A DNA stretch of 8,386 nucleotides from NCBI GenBank assembly GCA_016207765.1, contig JACQOY010000225.1:1-8386 (forward strand). Direction: 5' to 3'. The position numbers were made by a program, and so were the translations under genes. How positions within the stretch are numbered: position 1 is the stretch's first letter; each line of letters begins with the position of its first letter. Below, piece by piece: positions 6,108 through 8,386 of the stretch. The notes beneath the pieces were generated by a model. It saw only the letters and a list, made by a program, of their open reading frames with translations, was not told where the DNA came from and did no database searches. Source of the DNA: Deltaproteobacteria bacterium. GTDB lineage: Bacteria > UBA10199 > SBBF01.

Positions 6108-8288
6108 GTGTACTTTCTCTTCAAAATTTCTTCCCCTTTTTTCGCCCAAATTAAGGCGCATGAGAATGAAGATCATCAAGCCAATCAAGACCCCTTGCCA
6201 AGGGTTGGCCGTACCTGTTGTTTGATCCACCATGAGTTGACACCCGCCGCCCGATGCCGGGGAACCGGGAGTGGGTGCTGTGTCGATAATAGCGTCGCCA
6301 TCATCGTCTTCCCCGTCTGCGGCTATTTCGGTTTCGTCGCCGCTATCATCTTCTTCCCCGATCGGCGCGGGAGCGGTTTCCCCACCGGACTCGGCATCAC
6401 CGGAGCCAAGTTCCGTGGCTAAAGTGTCGTCCCCGGTTAATGTATCCGCCGAAGCCGTATCTGTCGATGTATCGATGGTCGAGTCGAAGGGAAGCATCGA
6501 ATCGACAGGCGAGTCGGGAGAGGGGAGTGTCGAATCGGCCGGGGTATCAACAACCGGTGTGTCTGTAGTTGGCGCAGAAGAGGGATCAGATTCTTCCGGC
6601 GGCGGTGCAACTTCTTCCGATGACTCTGTTTGACAGGTTGAACTGCAACCATCTCCGCTGTCGCTATTTCCATCATCGCATGTTTCAAAAGCATCAACCA
6701 CCCCATTGGCGCAGGTCCATTCCACAGCTCCCGCATCACAGAACCCCACCCGATTCCGGCTCAACTGATCGGTTGAGTTGCCGTCGGGATCAGCGCATCC
6801 TGACGGATCGCCGCCGTTGATTGCGGGGCTTATAACCGCCAGCAGGTAATGGCCGCTTCCCGCCTCCGCGCTGTTTTCCTGAAAATTCCCCAGCAAGCCT
6901 GAAATGTTTGTCTGATCACCTGTTGCCGAAGACAGATTGCAGGAATCATCATCGATAAAATTATACCCCAGAGAGACAAGATTGTTTCCAGACGAGTTGG
7001 TATATCCCGCACAGTTCGGTCCATCATCGTTGCTTGCTGGATCGTTGAAAGCCTGATTTCCGGACAAAATTGAATTCTTGATTTGCGGAACCTGACTCGA
7101 CCCTCCGATATAGATCCCCCCTCCAAATCCGGCGCTGTTGCCGGCAAGAGTCACATTCGTCAGGCTTAAAGCGGAAAGATAATCGACATAAATCCCCCCT
7201 CCCAAAGCCGATGAATCAGGAACTGTATTATCCGCAATGGTGGAGTTCCAAATGCCGACATTGGTCGGCGGTTCGCTCATGCTGATGCTGTAAATGCTGA
7301 TCCCCCCTCCCAGAGCGTAGGGGATATTGGTGACTGAATTGCCATGAATGGCTGTACGATTGATCAGGATGGTTCCCCCCTTCAAATAAAGAGCCCCGCC
7401 ATTTTTTGCCGAATTGCCCGAAAAAGTTGATTTGACTATCGAGATGGTATGGATGGAAGCGACATTGGCATAAATAGCCCCCCCGAAACGCACGCCCGCT
7501 GTTGAAGTTCCGATACTTCCGTTATTGCCCGTGAAGATGCTATTGGTAACGGAAATGTTTCCGTTTGTATAAATGGCCCCTCCCCCTTTGGCGCTGTTGG
7601 CGGTAAATGAACTGCCGTTGATCACCAGGGAGCCGTCATTATTGATGGCCCCCCCTTGGGAATTCGTGCTCTGATTTTGGGAAAAAACAGAGTCAGTGAT
7701 GGTCGCCAAACCGCTCAAATTATAAAGTCCCCCTCCGTCTCCCGAGGAGGTGTTATCGCTGACAACAACATTGTTGAGAGTCAACGGCCCCGAGGAGTTG
7801 TAAATGGCTCCTCCCACGACGGTAAAACCGACGGTCGCTTCCCCCCCGGAGAGGGTTAAATTTTCAAGTGTGAGGTTGGAGCTTGGGTTGCAATAAATCA
7901 ATTGCATGGGGGAAGCTGTGGTACTTCTGGTAATCACTGTTTGGGCAGGACTACTCCCCAATCCGACAAGAGTCATTTGAGACCATATGAGAGGAAGGGC
8001 TATTTCCTGGTCGGAGTTCTTCTGGTATTCAAGAGAATAAGTTCCTGCAGGGATTTGAATCGTATCGGCATCGCTCCCGGCGGGACAGGCATCTACGGCC
8101 ATATTATAATTGGCCGCCTTGATGGCTTCACTCAGCGTGCAGTCGCCATCAGCGACATAATTTCCGTTATTGAAAGGCTCATCAGAAAAAGTATTGACCT
8201 GAATGACTGCGGCGTCCGCATTTTTTGCGAACAAAAAATGGCCGAGGAAAACAACGCTTAAACATAAAAGAAACTCGCGGGTTTTCAT
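6102..8288 (-). CDS. Surface-anchored beta-helix protein: CSLREA motif, choice-of-anchor Q, Cys-rich repeat, acidic linker, MYXO-CTERM-like tail
   Basis: 728 residues from ATG 8286-8288, with AGGAGG 5 nt upstream; stop TAG at 6102-6104. Residues 1-26 are a Sec signal peptide (KTRE, hydrophobic core, AKNADA). A CSLREA-type motif CTLSEAIKAAN follows at 50-60, then DTIQIPAGTY. About 130-410 are parallel beta-helix turns with GGAIY/GGGIY and ST(I/F)SGNSA-type repeats. The choice-of-anchor Q module runs from about 440 to 524 (LGYNFIDD, SPAINGGD, CDAGAVEW). Residues 526-552 are one DUF4215/Myxococcus-type Cys-rich repeat (CANGVVDAFETCDDGN...GDGCSSTC). A roughly 125-residue Asp/Glu/Ser/Thr/Pro linker leads to GGGC (680-683), a hydrophobic segment (about 696-711) and a basic tail (KRGR). 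That order resembles MYXO-CTERM sorting signals. Probably exported, attached to the outer surface and extended on a flexible stalk; ligand unknown. It shares its architecture with the beta-helix protein encoded at 2834-4078. Confidence 0.93.
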   Translation of the reverse strand: MKTREFLLCLSVVFLGHFLFAKNADAAVIQVNTFSDEPFNNGNYVADGDCTLSEAIKAANYNMAVDACPAGSDADTIQIPAGTYSLEYQKNSDQEIALPLIWSQMTLVGLGSSPAQTVITRSTTASPMQLIYCNPSSNLTLENLTLSGGEATVGFTVVGGAIYNSSGPLTLNNVVVSDNTSSGDGGGLYNLSGLATITDSVFSQNQSTNSQGGAINNDGSLVINGSSFTANSAKGGGAIYTNGNISVTNSIFTGNNGSIGTSTAGVRFGGAIYANVASIHTISIVKSTFSGNSAKNGGALYLKGGTILINRTAIHGNSVTNIPYALGGGISIYSISMSEPPTNVGIWNSTIADNTVPDSSALGGGIYVDYLSALSLTNVTLAGNSAGFGGGIYIGGSSQVPQIKNSILSGNQAFNDPASNDDGPNCAGYTNSSGNNLVSLGYNFIDDDSCNLSSATGDQTNISGLLGNFQENSAEAGSGHYLLAVISPAINGGDPSGCADPDGNSTDQLSRNRVGFCDAGAVEWTCANGVVDAFETCDDGNSDSGDGCSSTCQTESSEEVAPPPEESDPSSAPTTDTPVVDTPADSTLPSPDSPVDSMLPFDSTIDTSTDTASADTLTGDDTLATELGSGDAESGGETAPAPIGEEDDSGDETEIAADGEDDDGDAIIDTAPTPGSPASGGGCQLMVDQTTGTANPWQGVLIGLMIFILMRLNLGEKRGRNFEEKVHF

Positions 8289-8293
8289 GGGAA

Positions 8294-8299
8294 CCTCCT
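8294..8299 (-). promoter_or_regulatory. Strong Shine-Dalgarno of the large beta-helix gene
   Basis: AGGAGG with a 5-nt spacer before the ATG at 8288. It is the strongest ribosome site in the window and falls within the short leader predicted from the sigma-54 promoter. Confidence 0.85.
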
Positions 8300-8318
8300 C
8301 CCTTGCTCTCTTGATTTA

Positions 8319-8334
8319 AGCAAATTTGATGCCA
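8319..8334 (-). promoter_or_regulatory. Predicted sigma-54 (RpoN) -24/-12 promoter
   Basis: The minus strand reads TGGCAT, five bases, TTGCT. The GG and GC dinucleotides are exactly 10 nt apart, as required by sigma-54 promoters (consensus TGGCAC-N5-TTGCW). Only the last base of the -24 hexamer differs. Transcription would start near 8308, giving a leader of about 20 nt that includes the AGGAGG site. Sigma-54 promoters need an ATP-dependent enhancer-binding activator; none is encoded in this window. Confidence 0.65.
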
Positions 8335-8344
8335 AACAGCTTTT

Positions 8345-8368
8345 AAGGGCGCTTTTTGATCGCCCCTT
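8345..8368. terminator. Inverted repeat upstream of the sigma-54 promoter; possible terminator or protein-binding site
   Basis: AAGGGCG at 8345-8351 pairs with CGCCCCTT at 8361-8368 around a 9-nt loop, with one bulged base. On the plus strand it is followed by ATTTTAA, on the minus strand by TTAAAAGC, so the T-run of a classic intrinsic terminator is weak either way. It lies at about -37 to -60 relative to the predicted start at 8308. It may end transcription from a gene beyond the window edge or bind an activator. Confidence 0.35.
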
Positions 8369-8386
8369 ATTTTAAGTACACAAAAC

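Noticed and set aside
6108..6113. GTGTAC near 6108 and GTACAC near 8376 as paired sites
   Set aside because: The first is in the coding region of the large beta-helix gene's last codons, and a 6-bp match is expected by chance.
6271..6633. Plus-strand Ser/Val-rich open frame of 120 codons
   Set aside because: It is the antisense image of the low-complexity acidic stalk; repetitive codons suppress stops on both strands.
6640..8260. Beta-helix repeats as a DNA repeat array
   Set aside because: The similarity is in protein turns (GGGIY, SGNSA) and short Gly-codon tracts; no long nucleotide repeats with fixed spacers are visible, so it is neither a CRISPR array nor a recent tandem duplication.

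Overview
The window (about half G+C) looks like a chromosomal piece of a delta-proteobacterium-like organism (Myxococcota, Bdellovibrionota or a related uncultured lineage). The grounds are a TIGR02147-type regulator, two CSLREA / choice-of-anchor-Q secreted beta-helix proteins, a myxococcal-type Cys-rich repeat and a MYXO-CTERM-like C-terminus. The lineage is inferred from protein style, not from a marker gene.

Every gene I can support lies on the minus strand, so transcription runs from high to low coordinates. In that order: (1) a leader at 8289-8386 with an inverted repeat, a well-formed sigma-54 promoter and a strong Shine-Dalgarno; (2) 8288-6102, a 728-residue secreted beta-helix protein with a Cys-rich repeat, an acidic Ser/Thr/Pro linker and a Gly-Gly-Cys / membrane segment / basic C-tail; (3) 6047-5142, a TIGR02147-family helix-turn-helix protein with a probable GTG start; (4) 5155-4112, a lipoprotein whose start overlaps the regulator by 14 nt; (5) 4078-2834, a second, shorter beta-helix protein that ends right after its choice-of-anchor-Q domain; (6) a 153-nt gap with small hairpins but no clear terminator; (7) from 2680 off the left edge, at least 893 codons of an uninterrupted reading frame with no stop inside the window.

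The leftmost gene is the most unusual. By eye it holds an N-terminal protein-kinase-like domain (Gly-rich loop, Lys143, Glu155, Asp237, Asp252). About 340 residues later comes a second stretch that resembles a HipA/FAM20/PI3K-type kinase core but lacks its catalytic residues. I cannot assign it to a named family.

Working model: a sigma-54-dependent promoter drives a surface-anchored beta-helix protein. Downstream, a regulator-lipoprotein-beta-helix trio is translated as a coupled unit, either by read-through or from its own promoter just before the regulator. This would be a small cell-envelope or adhesion locus. Whether the kinase-like gene belongs to it is open; same strand and lack of a terminator are the only links. 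No RNA genes, CRISPR arrays, insertion sequences or att sites were seen.
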